Shown piece after piece: positions 9,006-16,752 of a stretch of DNA of 34,549 nucleotides. The stretch's first letter is position 1. Each line of letters starts with the position of its first letter. The position numbers and the translations under genes are program-made. Where the stretch lies: assembly GCA_027457225.1 (NCBI GenBank), contig DAIDTL010000001.1:1-34549 (forward strand), written 5' to 3'. Below the pieces are notes generated by a model. That model did not search any database, was not told where the DNA came from, and saw only the letters and a list, made by a program, of their open reading frames with translations. The DNA is from Ferrovaceae bacterium (GTDB lineage Bacteria; Pseudomonadota; Gammaproteobacteria; Burkholderiales; Ferrovaceae).

Positions 9006-12000
9006 TCAGTAACCTCTTTTCTGCAACGCAAGCCGACCCAGCGGAGTGACCGGATTGTCATGGGCCACGATCCAGTGAAAGCTCGCGAGCCAGGGGGCCA
9101 ATGCCGCCGCCGGCAAGGGCCTGGACAGTGCATAGCCCTGCCCTTCATCCGCACCCAGGAGGCTTGCCACCTCCACCAGCTCGGAACTTTCCAGGCCTTC
9201 CTCGGTGACGCGCAGCTTGAGGCTTTTGGCCAGGCGCACCAGGCCGGAAATGAAGACAATCACCCGCTCGGGATCCTTGGCGATTTCGCGAACCAGCCCC
9301 TGATCAATCTTGACGGTGCTAAAGGGCAAATGGCGCAAGCGCAACAAGGAGCTGTAACCGGCACCGAGGTCATCCATCACAAGGTGCACCCCCTGTGCCG
9401 CCAAGGTCACCAGGGTGACACGGGCCGCTTCGAGATCATGAAATTCTGCATCTTCCAGCACTTCAAGTTCCAGCCGTCGTGCCGGAATGCCCTGGCGCTG
9501 CAATGCCTGTTCCACCCATTGCGCGCATTCTGCCTCAACCAGCACCGCAGGGGGCAGATTCAGTGAGACGATCAGGTCCGGATACTGCCCAAGATGGGAC
9601 AGATGAGCGAGCGCCTGATCCAGACCCCTTTGAAACAGCAGCACCAGTTCGCGTGTTCCAAATCCGGACAGAAAGATTGCAGGGCTGGCCAGGGTGCCGT
9701 CCGCCATCTTCAAGCGGGCCAGGGCTTCAATTTTGGTCGGTTTACCGGTTGTAAGATCCACAATGGGCTGATACTCCATCATCAGTCCACCGTTTTCAAG
9801 AAGGCGGCGAAACATGCGCCGTTGATCCGACGATTGGTAAACAAGATTGGGTCGATACAAACGCTGCCTGGCCTGGCTGAGCAAATGGCCGATGGATTGA
9901 AAAAACAGCTGGGTTTCGGCCGACTCGAACTGACCAGGATGGTGTCCAAATACCCCTAAAGCCGCAGCAATGCGACCCTGACCGTCGGTGATCGGCACAA
10001 ACACGGCGCTTCGAATCTCCGAGTCGTGCGCAGATTTTCGCAGATGGGACAAATGGCGCTCGGTGGCATAGCTCGCATTGGTTTCGATCTGCTCCGTCTG
10101 CCAGATGCGCATATGTGCTGGGCGAAGGGACTGGCCATCCTGGACATTCACGAGATGTGGCACCACCCCCGCAGCTTCAAGATCATTGAGATAGCGCTCC
10201 AGTACGGCTGTTTTGAATTCATACACCAGCTTTCCAGTGGTGTCCGGCCGATTGATGGTGGCGGCGATGCAGCCCTGTAACTCGGTAATGGATTCAAGAA
10301 GCTCCCGGCAGGTGTCCACCCAACTGGTGGCATGCGACAGGCGCAGGGATTGTTCAGCCAGCCAGGATTGCCGCTGCACCATCAGTTGCTGGAGAGCGCG
10401 GATCTGACTTTGCAGTTCGACGCGCAGGCGGCCAGCGATGACATCCATCACCCGCTGCTTTTCTGAAAGCCGCATGCCCTGCAATTCATGCAACCGGTGC
10501 CCGACTTGATTCTGATAGGCCTGGATGGCCTCAATCAGCGCCGTGAGATCGAAGCCCACCAGCGTATTGACACGGCCCAAGGCTTCGGCAAAACCGCGGT
10601 GCTGGTCTTCGGTCAGATCGGCACGCTGCAGCATCAGGATGTGTCGCTCCAGGCGAGCCTTCTGCACCGCCAGATCTTCGGGATCAAGGCGCTCCAGAAG
10701 TGTGGCAATCGTGACACGACCGAGCCAATCCGAATGGAGTGTCTCCACAAAATCATGGGGCAGCGGAAACAGGGCGTCTTGCAACGGGGCCAACAACGCT
10801 GCAGCCTCTGCACCATAAGGCTCGATACTGGGCACTTGGGCCGGCGAAGCGATTAAATTTCCTTCCCCCCAAATCTGCCACCAGCTGCTGCGCACCCCTT
10901 TATGTGCCTTAAGACCATACATGGCCTCAAACGCATGGCGCATCAACAAGTCGCCATCCCCGCCATCGTTGGGATAGAAGGTCAACCCCAGGGATATCTG
11001 CACCGTGACGCGATGGGCGTCTGGCAACTCAATTTCGTTAGAGAGCAATTCATGGATGCGCGCGAGACGCGGAAAAAGATCTTCATAGCGCAGCAGGCCC
11101 TCGATCACCAGCACAAATTCATCCCCGCCTGAACGTGCCACAAGATCCGTGTCGCGCAACGCAGAGCGCAACCGTTGCGCCACAACCTTGAGCAGCCGAT
11201 CGCCCCCCTCCATGCCATGGGCGTCGTTGATGGCCTTGAAATCATCGAGGTCAGCAAGGCACACCGCCAACAGGGTTTGGTCCTTGCGCGCACGCGCCAA
11301 GGCTCCCGGGAGGTGCTGATCCAGTGCCAGCCGGTTGGGCAATCCGGTGAGCGCATCGTGGATGGTGAGGTAGCGTTGTTTGTCCTGCTCATGGACAAGA
11401 CGGCGCTGCAGAAAGATCCGTTCCAGCCCATGGGAAATGTTGCGCGACAGTTCTTCGAGCACTTGCCGAAGGTCCGCGCTAAAAATATTTTCCTGGGCGT
11501 GATAAACCGACAAAACCGCCATGACCGCCCCCTGGCGCAAAATCGGCAACGAAGCGCTGGCCCCGAAACCAGCCTCACTGGCACGCAATTTCCAGGGGCC
11601 AAGGTGCGGCGTATTGGCAAAGGACTGGTTATACATGACTTTCCCATCCCGCCAGGCCTGCCCCATGGAGCCCTGGCCTTCCGGGAGCGCGGGATTGCTG
11701 GAGATGATCAACCCGTCGAGATAACCGGTGTGGCCTGCGGCGGCCAAAACCCGAAAATGCTGATCCGCACCGGGCACTCCGATAAACGCCAGCTTCATCT
11801 GTCCATGTTGAACGGCAATCTCGCAAACCGCCTTGAAAAGTGCCTGGACATCTTCGGCGTCGGCAATCACCTGATTGGCCTGGGCCAGCATGACGTTGAA
11901 CTGGATCGCCCGCGACAGGGCCGCATGTTGTTCGAGCGCCTTGTCCTGCAATTGGGCATAACGCAGCACGGTGCCGGTCATGGCTGAGCAGAATTCCAGC

Positions 12001-12332
12001 AACTCCCGTGCGGCAAGATTTGGCCCGCTGGTGGTAGGACCAGTCAAGGCGAAGGTTCCGACGACATGGTTGTCCAGCCACACGGGGCAAGACCAGGAAG
12101 ATGCTGCAAGCGAGTCCCGTCCCACGGAAGTGCTGGGGGCTGCGAAAACCGCAAGTTTGCCATCCGCTTCCACCATGATCACAGCGAACAGCCCTGGCAT
12201 GGCGTTTTCGGCAAACCGGCAGACGGCTTCGCCCAATATTTGCGGCGATTTTCCATCAGCCAGATCATTTAAAATCCTGGTTGAAAGTTGTAAAAACTCA
12301 GTTTTCAGAGGGGCATCTGGCACGCGATCCAT
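9006..12332 (-). CDS. GAF-GGDEF-helical sensor-GAF-like-EAL cyclic-di-GMP protein
   Basis: The 1108-residue cytoplasmic protein has no membrane segments. Domains in order are: an N-terminal GAF-like region (about 10-130), a second GAF (about 155-305), a GGDEF domain (about 320-485) with intact SGGDEF at 401-406 and an inhibitory I-site RDTD at 393-396 exactly five residues upstream, a helical segment (about 510-620) resembling globin-coupled sensors, a third GAF-like region (about 670-820), and an EAL domain (about 840-1085). EAL key residues appear kept: E869 in EAL, N925, E957/E960, D987-D988, K1008, E1045, E1048 and Q1065. Both synthesis and breakdown of c-di-GMP are therefore possible, with GTP- or ligand-tuned switching. 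It is first gene of the beta-oxidation operon, suggesting that signalling is coupled to fatty-acid use (inference). The ATG start has only a weak ribosome site. Confidence 0.92.
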   Translation of the reverse strand: MDRVPDAPLKTEFLQLSTRILNDLADGKSPQILGEAVCRFAENAMPGLFAVIMVEADGKLAVFAAPSTSVGRDSLAASSWSCPVWLDNHVVGTFALTGPTTSGPNLAARELLEFCSAMTGTVLRYAQLQDKALEQHAALSRAIQFNVMLAQANQVIADAEDVQALFKAVCEIAVQHGQMKLAFIGVPGADQHFRVLAAAGHTGYLDGLIISSNPALPEGQGSMGQAWRDGKVMYNQSFANTPHLGPWKLRASEAGFGASASLPILRQGAVMAVLSVYHAQENIFSADLRQVLEELSRNISHGLERIFLQRRLVHEQDKQRYLTIHDALTGLPNRLALDQHLPGALARARKDQTLLAVCLADLDDFKAINDAHGMEGGDRLLKVVAQRLRSALRDTDLVARSGGDEFVLVIEGLLRYEDLFPRLARIHELLSNEIELPDAHRVTVQISLGLTFYPNDGGDGDLLMRHAFEAMYGLKAHKGVRSSWWQIWGEGNLIASPAQVPSIEPYGAEAAALLAPLQDALFPLPHDFVETLHSDWLGRVTIATLLERLDPEDLAVQKARLERHILMLQRADLTEDQHRGFAEALGRVNTLVGFDLTALIEAIQAYQNQVGHRLHELQGMRLSEKQRVMDVIAGRLRVELQSQIRALQQLMVQRQSWLAEQSLRLSHATSWVDTCRELLESITELQGCIAATINRPDTTGKLVYEFKTAVLERYLNDLEAAGVVPHLVNVQDGQSLRPAHMRIWQTEQIETNASYATERHLSHLRKSAHDSEIRSAVFVPITDGQGRIAAALGVFGHHPGQFESAETQLFFQSIGHLLSQARQRLYRPNLVYQSSDQRRMFRRLLENGGLMMEYQPIVDLTTGKPTKIEALARLKMADGTLASPAIFLSGFGTRELVLLFQRGLDQALAHLSHLGQYPDLIVSLNLPPAVLVEAECAQWVEQALQRQGIPARRLELEVLEDAEFHDLEAARVTLVTLAAQGVHLVMDDLGAGYSSLLRLRHLPFSTVKIDQGLVREIAKDPERVIVFISGLVRLAKSLKLRVTEEGLESSELVEVASLLGADEGQGYALSRPLPAAALAPWLASFHWIVAHDNPVTPLGRLALQKRGY

Positions 12333-12360
12333 TCCGTCTTGGGCTCACAAAGACATCAGG

Positions 12361-12372
12361 TTCGATATCGAA
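12361..12372. promoter_or_regulatory. Perfect 12-bp palindrome, candidate operator
   Basis: TTCGATATCGAA is a perfect palindrome. Flanking AGG and CCT nearly extend it. It lies at the predicted transcription start or early leader of the c-di-GMP/fad operon, just downstream of that operon's candidate -10, which is a position from which a dimeric repressor could act. Confidence 0.45.
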
Positions 12373-12377
12373 TACCT

Positions 12378-12436
12378 CATTCTGCCACGAGTCTGACTTC
12401 AAGTCCCATCACAACCCGGTTTCCTGTGGCAGAATG
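12378..12436. promoter_or_regulatory. Mirror-image divergent extended -10 promoters
   Basis: CATTCTGCCAC (12378-12388) and GTGGCAGAATG (12426-12436) form a perfect 11-base inverted repeat with a 37-base spacer. Each arm contains TGGCAGAAT on its own outgoing strand, an extended -10 form. The plus copy would start transcription about 25 bases before the DUF1134 gene at 12467; the minus copy would start about 40 bases before the GGDEF/EAL gene at 12332. The arms could also be a protein-binding operator. Confidence 0.45.
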
Positions 12437-12466
12437 CCTCTCTCTCCTTTGCCTGCGAGGTGACTC

Positions 12467-13036
12467 ATGATTCGATACCTGCATTCATCGCACCTGATCG
12501 GAGTGGCCCTGTTAAGCCTGGTGCTGGCTTATCCTGCTGCTGCCAAAAACGAAGACACCTATGATCAGGACTCCATTCTCAAGGATGCCACGGATTTTTT
12601 TGGAAACACCACCGAGGGACTGGCTAAACTGATCGAAAAAGCTTTCAAGGAACAGGGGCGGCCTAACGGCTACATCAAGGGCGAAGAAGCCAGCGGCGCC
12701 ATGGCGGTGGGATTGCGCTACGGCGATGGCATACTGACGTTAAAAAGCGGTGGTGGCCGGAAAGTTTATTGGACCGGCCCGTCACTGGGCTTCGACTTCG
12801 GTGGCAACGCCTCCAAAGTTTTTATCCTGGTCTATCACCTGCCTTCAGTGGACAAGATTTTCCAGCGTTACCCGGGAGTGGATGGCAGCTTTTACTATGT
12901 GGGCGGTGCCGGCCTCAACTATCAGCAACGGGGGAGCATCATCCTTGCCCCGATCCGCCTGGGAGTGGGACTACGCACCGGCGCCAGCGTGGGTTACATG
13001 CATTACACACCCGAGAAAACCTGGAACCCGTTTTGA
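12467..13036 (+). CDS. DUF1134 / EipA-family periplasmic envelope protein
   Basis: The 189-residue protein starts with a signal peptide (hydrophobic 11-22, likely cut after AAA at about 24-26). The rest fits the DUF1134 pattern: GYIKGEEASGA, VGLRYGDG, a VYWTGPSLGFDFGGNASK core, QRYPGVDGSFYYVGGAGLNY and a final WNPF. In alphaproteobacteria this family is known as EipA, a small periplasmic beta-barrel protein needed for envelope integrity; the exact activity is unknown. The ATG is preceded by a strong GAGGTGA ribosome site at 12457-12463. It is divergent from the c-di-GMP/fad operon and shares its promoter region. The stop is followed by GGGGACA-type repeats. Confidence 0.85.
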   Translation: MIRYLHSSHLIGVALLSLVLAYPAAAKNEDTYDQDSILKDATDFFGNTTEGLAKLIEKAFKEQGRPNGYIKGEEASGAMAVGLRYGDGILTLKSGGGRKVYWTGPSLGFDFGGNASKVFILVYHLPSVDKIFQRYPGVDGSFYYVGGAGLNYQQRGSIILAPIRLGVGLRTGASVGYMHYTPEKTWNPF

Positions 13037-13048
13037 AGACTAAAGATC

Positions 13049-13107
13049 GGGGACAGGCCTCATTTTAATGGGGCGTGTCCCCTGTGGTAAAATGCCGGTC
13101 TGTCCCC
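13049..13107. repeat. GGGGACA-family repeat cluster between the DUF1134 gene and miaB
   Basis: Three copies of the same heptamer family occur here: GGGGACAGGCC at 13049-13059 (forward), and TGTCCCC at 13076-13082 and GGTCTGTCCCC at 13097-13107 (reverse). The first two form a 7-bp hairpin that may slow transcription after the DUF1134 gene, though no T-run follows. The region between copies two and three contains the miaB -10 element. Related copies lie at 16731, 24423, 28830 and 28898. Confidence 0.6.
13086..13093 (+). promoter_or_regulatory. Extended -10 promoter of the miaB operon
   Basis: TGTGGTAAAATG contains TGGTAAAAT, an extended -10 (TAAAAT at 13088-13093, 5 of 6). Transcription would start near 13100, giving a leader of about 22 bases to the TTG start at 13122. 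This argues against starts at 13068 or 13092, which would lie upstream of or within the promoter. Confidence 0.5.
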
Positions 13108-13121
13108 TATTAGTTATCCCC

Positions 13122-14453
13122 TTGAACAAGAAAGTCCATATCCGCACTTTTGGTTGTCAGATGAACGCGTATGACTCGGACAAAATGGCCGATCTGTTGT
13201 ACGCCAGTCATGGCCTGGAAAAAACCGAGCATGCCGAAGAGGCCGATGTCATCGTGCTCAATACCTGCTCGGTCCGCGAAAAAGCCCAGGAAAAAGTGTT
13301 TTCCGATCTGGGGCGTCTGGCTGAACTCAAGCGGGACAAACCCGATCTCGTCATTGCAGTAGGCGGCTGCGTGGCAAGCCAGGAAGGTCATGCCATCGTG
13401 GCGCGCGCCCCCTACGTGGATCTGGTGTTCGGTCCACAAACCCTGCATCGCCTGCCAGCCCTTCTGGATGCACGGCGGCGCAGCGGTACCGCGCAGGTAG
13501 ACATCTCATTTCCTGAAATCGAAAAATTCGACGCACTTCCTCCGGCCCGGGTGGAAGGCCCCACGGCTTTTGTGTCCATCATGGAAGGCTGCAGCAAGTA
13601 CTGCAGTTTTTGCGTGGTGCCTTACACGCGGGGTGAAGAGTTTTCTCGCCCGTTGCCCGACGTGCTGCGTGAGATCAGTGACCTCGCAGCGCGCGGCGTG
13701 AAGGAAGTCACCCTGCTGGGTCAGAATGTCAACGCTTACCTCGATCTCGAGAGCAGCGCAGAAGACACCGATTTTGCGTCGCTCCTGGAACAGGTCAGCG
13801 CACTTCCCGGCATCGAACGCATTCGCTATACCACCAGCCACCCGCTGGAATTTACCCAGCGCCTGATTGACGCACACGCGCGTCTCTCCAAACTGGTGGG
13901 TCAGGTGCACCTGCCGGTGCAATCGGGATCAGACCGCATCCTCGCCGCCATGAAGCGCGGTTACACCGCGCTGGAATACAAATCCATCATCTGCCGCCTG
14001 CGTGAGGTCTGTCCCCAGATTTCTCTCTCGAGCGATTTCATCATCGGCTTTCCGGGCGAGACCGAAGCCGATTTTAATGCCACGCTGCAATTGATTGACG
14101 AGGTGGGCTTTGATGGCGGTTACGGCTTTATTTACAGTCCGCGTCCCGGCACTCCGGCAGCAGAGCTGCCTGACAGGTTGAGCGAACAGGTCAAGCTGGC
14201 GCGCCTCCAAACCTTGTTGGCAAAAACCGATGCTGTGGCGGCGCGCATCAGCCAGGCCATGGTCGGCACCCGTCAGCGCGTGCTGGTGGACGGTCATGCC
14301 AAACGCGACACCTCCGAACTGCGCGGGCGCACCGACAACAACCGGGTCGTCAATTTTCCGGGGCAGGCGCGCCTGCTCGGACAGTTTGTGGAGGTGACCA
14401 TCACCGCCACGGCGCATTATTCGCTGCGCGGCGAAATCGTCATTCTTTCCTGA
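13122..14453 (+). CDS. miaB: tRNA-2-methylthio-N6-dimethylallyladenosine synthase
   Basis: MiaB adds a methylthio group to i6A37 of tRNAs reading UNN codons, using two 4Fe-4S clusters and S-adenosylmethionine. From a TTG start at 13122 the protein is 443 residues. The N-terminal cluster cysteines are C12 (TFGCQMN), C49 (NTCSVRE) and C83 (GGCVAS); the radical-SAM cysteines are C157, C161 and C164 in CSKYCSFC, the same numbering as in E. coli MiaB. A C-terminal TRAM domain completes it. The open frame extends upstream to an ATG at 13068, but those codons are repeat sequence and the promoter, so TTG is preferred although no clear ribosome site precedes it. It heads the miaB-phoH-ybeY-corC-lnt operon, a common proteobacterial order. 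Confidence 0.95.
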   Translation: MNKKVHIRTFGCQMNAYDSDKMADLLYASHGLEKTEHAEEADVIVLNTCSVREKAQEKVFSDLGRLAELKRDKPDLVIAVGGCVASQEGHAIVARAPYVDLVFGPQTLHRLPALLDARRRSGTAQVDISFPEIEKFDALPPARVEGPTAFVSIMEGCSKYCSFCVVPYTRGEEFSRPLPDVLREISDLAARGVKEVTLLGQNVNAYLDLESSAEDTDFASLLEQVSALPGIERIRYTTSHPLEFTQRLIDAHARLSKLVGQVHLPVQSGSDRILAAMKRGYTALEYKSIICRLREVCPQISLSSDFIIGFPGETEADFNATLQLIDEVGFDGGYGFIYSPRPGTPAAELPDRLSEQVKLARLQTLLAKTDAVAARISQAMVGTRQRVLVDGHAKRDTSELRGRTDNNRVVNFPGQARLLGQFVEVTITATAHYSLRGEIVILS

Positions 14454-14463
14454 ACACCTCCGC

Positions 14464-15432
14464 ATGACCACCCTTGAACTCGACCTGCAGCCCGTGAATA
14501 ATCATCGTCTGGCCAACCTGTGCGGCGTGCTTGACGAAAATCTGAAACAAATCGAGCGTACCCTGGCCGTTTCCATTCGCCGCCGCGGCGAACATTTCAG
14601 CGTGGAAGGGGAAAAAGACAAGACCGTGTTGGCTGCCGAGATCCTGCAAACTTTTTACCGCAATGCCCGCGACAATCTCTCTGCCGAGGACATTCACATG
14701 GGCCTGGTACAGGCCCTGGGCCAGGCTGTCATGGGGTCCCCGGGTTCTGCCAACACGGACAGCGCGGAACCACAGCTGCGTACGCGCAGACCCGATCTTA
14801 AAAGTCGCTCTGCACGCCAGCTGCAGTACCTGCAGCAAATCCAGAGCCATGTGATCACCTTTGGCGTGGGCCCGGCCGGTACCGGCAAAACTTATCTTGC
14901 CGTGGCTTCGGCCGTGGACGCGCTGGAGCGCGAAGAGGTCAAACGCATTGTGCTGGTCCGCCCGGCCGTGGAAGCCGGAGAGAAACTGGGGTTCCTGCCC
15001 GGCGACCTTAACCAGAAAGTGGATCCCTACCTGCGCCCGCTCTACGATGCACTGTATGACCTGATGAGTTATGAGCGCGTGGGCCGCCTGTTTGAACGCG
15101 GCATTATCGAGGTGGCCCCGTTGGCATTCATGCGCGGGCGCACCCTTAACCATAGCTTCACCATTCTGGATGAAGCCCAGAACACCACGCCGGAACAGAT
15201 GAAAATGTTTTTGACACGGATCGGCTTCGGCACCAAAGCTGTCGTCACCGGCGACGTCACTCAAATCGACCTGCACCACACCCAGAAGAGTGGTCTCATC
15301 GATGCGCGCAATGTGCTGCAGCGGGTAGAAGGCATTGCCTTCACGATTTTTCAGGCGGAAGACGTGGTGCGCCATCCCCTGGTGCAACAGATCGTCAATG
15401 CCTATGAACAGCATTCCCGTCCTCTCGAGTGA
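14464..15432 (+). CDS. ybeZ: PhoH-like ATPase (YbeZ)
   Basis: The 322-residue protein is a PhoH family P-loop NTPase. It has a Walker A motif GPAGTGKT at 136-143, a Walker B-type ILDEAQN segment near 235-242, and sensor-like GDVTQID. In E. coli YbeZ interacts with YbeY and is thought to help in RNA metabolism or ribosome quality control; the exact reaction is not settled. It starts 10 bases after miaB and ends 3 bases before ybeY, in keeping with the conserved gene pair. The length is close to the usual 340-350 of the family. The ATG is the only suitable start. Confidence 0.93.
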   Translation: MTTLELDLQPVNNHRLANLCGVLDENLKQIERTLAVSIRRRGEHFSVEGEKDKTVLAAEILQTFYRNARDNLSAEDIHMGLVQALGQAVMGSPGSANTDSAEPQLRTRRPDLKSRSARQLQYLQQIQSHVITFGVGPAGTGKTYLAVASAVDALEREEVKRIVLVRPAVEAGEKLGFLPGDLNQKVDPYLRPLYDALYDLMSYERVGRLFERGIIEVAPLAFMRGRTLNHSFTILDEAQNTTPEQMKMFLTRIGFGTKAVVTGDVTQIDLHHTQKSGLIDARNVLQRVEGIAFTIFQAEDVVRHPLVQQIVNAYEQHSRPLE

Positions 15433-15435
15433 CCC

Positions 15436-15894
15436 ATGGACTCCGAGCCGAAACACGCCCTGAATCTGTCCATCCAACTGGCCAGCCGCACCAGCGGCCT
15501 GCCCACTCGTCAACAACTGCGGCGCTGGACCCAGGCCGCCCTGATGACTTCAGCGCGTCTCACCATCCGCCTGGTGGACAGCCGTGAAGGCCGGCGCATG
15601 AACCGCGAATTCCGCCACAAGGACACCCCTACTAATGTGCTGACCTTTGTGTATGGCCTGCTGGACAACACCCTGGAAGGCGACATCGTGTTGTGCGCCC
15701 CGGTAGTGAAACGTGAGGCACAGCATCAGAAAAAACCGTTGGCACATCACTACGCCCATCTGGTGGTGCATGGCCTGCTTCATCTGCAAGGGTACGACCA
15801 TCTGAAGCGGCATGATGCCCAACACATGGAAGCCATGGAAATCCAGATCCTGGAACGCTTGCGCATTCCCAACCCCTATCTTCCCTTCCATTAA
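15436..15894 (+). CDS. ybeY: Endoribonuclease YbeY, rRNA maturation factor
   Basis: The 152-residue protein is a zinc-dependent single-strand endoribonuclease involved in 16S rRNA 3' end maturation and late 70S quality control. The metal motif is HLVVHGLLHLQGYDH, with His112, His116 and His122. The conserved NREFRHKDTPTNVLTF segment (about 56-71) includes the family arginine (Arg60) and the TNVLTF strand. The length matches E. coli YbeY (155). The ATG lies 3 bases after the phoH stop, so the two are likely translationally coupled; partner genes phoH and corC flank it as in most gamma- and betaproteobacteria. Confidence 0.95.
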   Translation: MDSEPKHALNLSIQLASRTSGLPTRQQLRRWTQAALMTSARLTIRLVDSREGRRMNREFRHKDTPTNVLTFVYGLLDNTLEGDIVLCAPVVKREAQHQKKPLAHHYAHLVVHGLLHLQGYDHLKRHDAQHMEAMEIQILERLRIPNPYLPFH

Positions 15895-15909
15895 ACGGCA
15901 CCGCCCATC

Positions 15910-16752
15910 ATGCAAGATGATCCCCCCAGACCCTCCCTGCTGAATCGCCTGAATCAGTGGCTGCACCACGAGCCTGAAACCCGCGAGGACTTGATTGCGT
16001 TTCTGCATCTGGCACTGGAGCGCAATCTGCTCGATGCGGATGCACTCAGCATGATGGAGGGCGTGCTGGGTGTGGCCGACATGCAAGTGCGCGACGTGAT
16101 GATTCCCCGTTCCCAGATGGATGTGATCGAAATTGATCAGGAGCCGGAACAATTCATCCCCTTCGTTATCGAAACCGCGCATTCGCGTTTTCCGGTGGTG
16201 GATGAAGGCAAGGACAATGTGCTTGGCATCCTGTTGGCAAAGGACTTGCTGCGCTACTACGCCGGCGAAGAATTCAACGTGCGCGACATGCTGCGCCCCA
16301 CCGTTTTCATTCCGGAATCCAAACGCCTCAACGTCCTGCTGCGCGAGTTTCGGGCCAATCGCAATCACATTGCCATTGTGGTGGACGAATATGGCGGCGT
16401 CTCGGGACTCGTCACCATTGAAGACGTGCTGGAACAAATCGTGGGCGAGATCGAAGACGAATATGACTTCGATGAAACCGAGGACAACATCGTGCCGGAT
16501 CGCCTGGGCAAGTTTCGGGTCAAGGCAGTCACCGAGCTCGCCGACTTCAACGCGGCCCTGGGCACCCATTTGGCCAGTGACGATTTCGACACGGTGGGTG
16601 GACTCGTCCTGAATCGCTTTGGCCGCATGCCCAAACGTGGCGAGCGCATTACCTTTGGAGGGCTCGCGTTTCAAGTGCTGCGCGCTGACAGTCGGCGTTT
16701 GCATTCGGTGCTGGTGGAAAAACTGCATTCGGGGACAGACCCCACTCCATGA
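15910..16752 (+). CDS. corC: CorC/HlyC-type CBS-domain transporter-associated protein
   Basis: The 280-residue soluble protein has a pair of CBS domains (about 65-185; VRDVMIPRSQMDVIE and VRDMLRPTVFIPES mark the two repeats), a VDEYGGVSGLVTIEDVLEQIVGEI segment split over about 158-181, and a C-terminal CorC_HlyC domain (about 195-275). E. coli CorC (YbeX) was linked to magnesium and cobalt efflux with CorA, and more recently to ribosome and RNA homeostasis with YbeY. It lies 15 bases after ybeY and overlaps lnt by ATGA. The last residues, HSGTDPTP, are encoded by a GGGGACAGACCCC repeat and do not look like the family's natural end, so the original C-terminus was probably replaced. Confidence 0.92.
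   Translation: MQDDPPRPSLLNRLNQWLHHEPETREDLIAFLHLALERNLLDADALSMMEGVLGVADMQVRDVMIPRSQMDVIEIDQEPEQFIPFVIETAHSRFPVVDEGKDNVLGILLAKDLLRYYAGEEFNVRDMLRPTVFIPESKRLNVLLREFRANRNHIAIVVDEYGGVSGLVTIEDVLEQIVGEIEDEYDFDETEDNIVPDRLGKFRVKAVTELADFNAALGTHLASDDFDTVGGLVLNRFGRMPKRGERITFGGLAFQVLRADSRRLHSVLVEKLHSGTDPTP
16731..16743 (+). repeat. GGGGACA-family repeat at the corC 3' end
   Basis: GGGGACAGACCCC is inside the last codons of corC and directly before the lnt start. It encodes G-T-D-P in the corC frame. It belongs with copies at 13049, 24423, 28830 and 28898. Confidence 0.6.

Noticed and set aside
14010..14016. TGTCCCC inside miaB, considered as another repeat copy
   Set aside because: It encodes a conserved stretch of MiaB (EVCPQISLSSDF) in normal context and lacks the rest of the repeat.
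14440..15516. Minus-strand open frame (358 codons) opposite phoH
   Set aside because: Antisense shadow of a well-conserved ATPase gene; no motif or ribosome site.
15550..16728. Long minus-strand open frame (392 codons) opposite ybeY and corC
   Set aside because: Antisense shadow of two confidently identified genes; it has low-complexity His/Gln/Val content and crosses a gene boundary.
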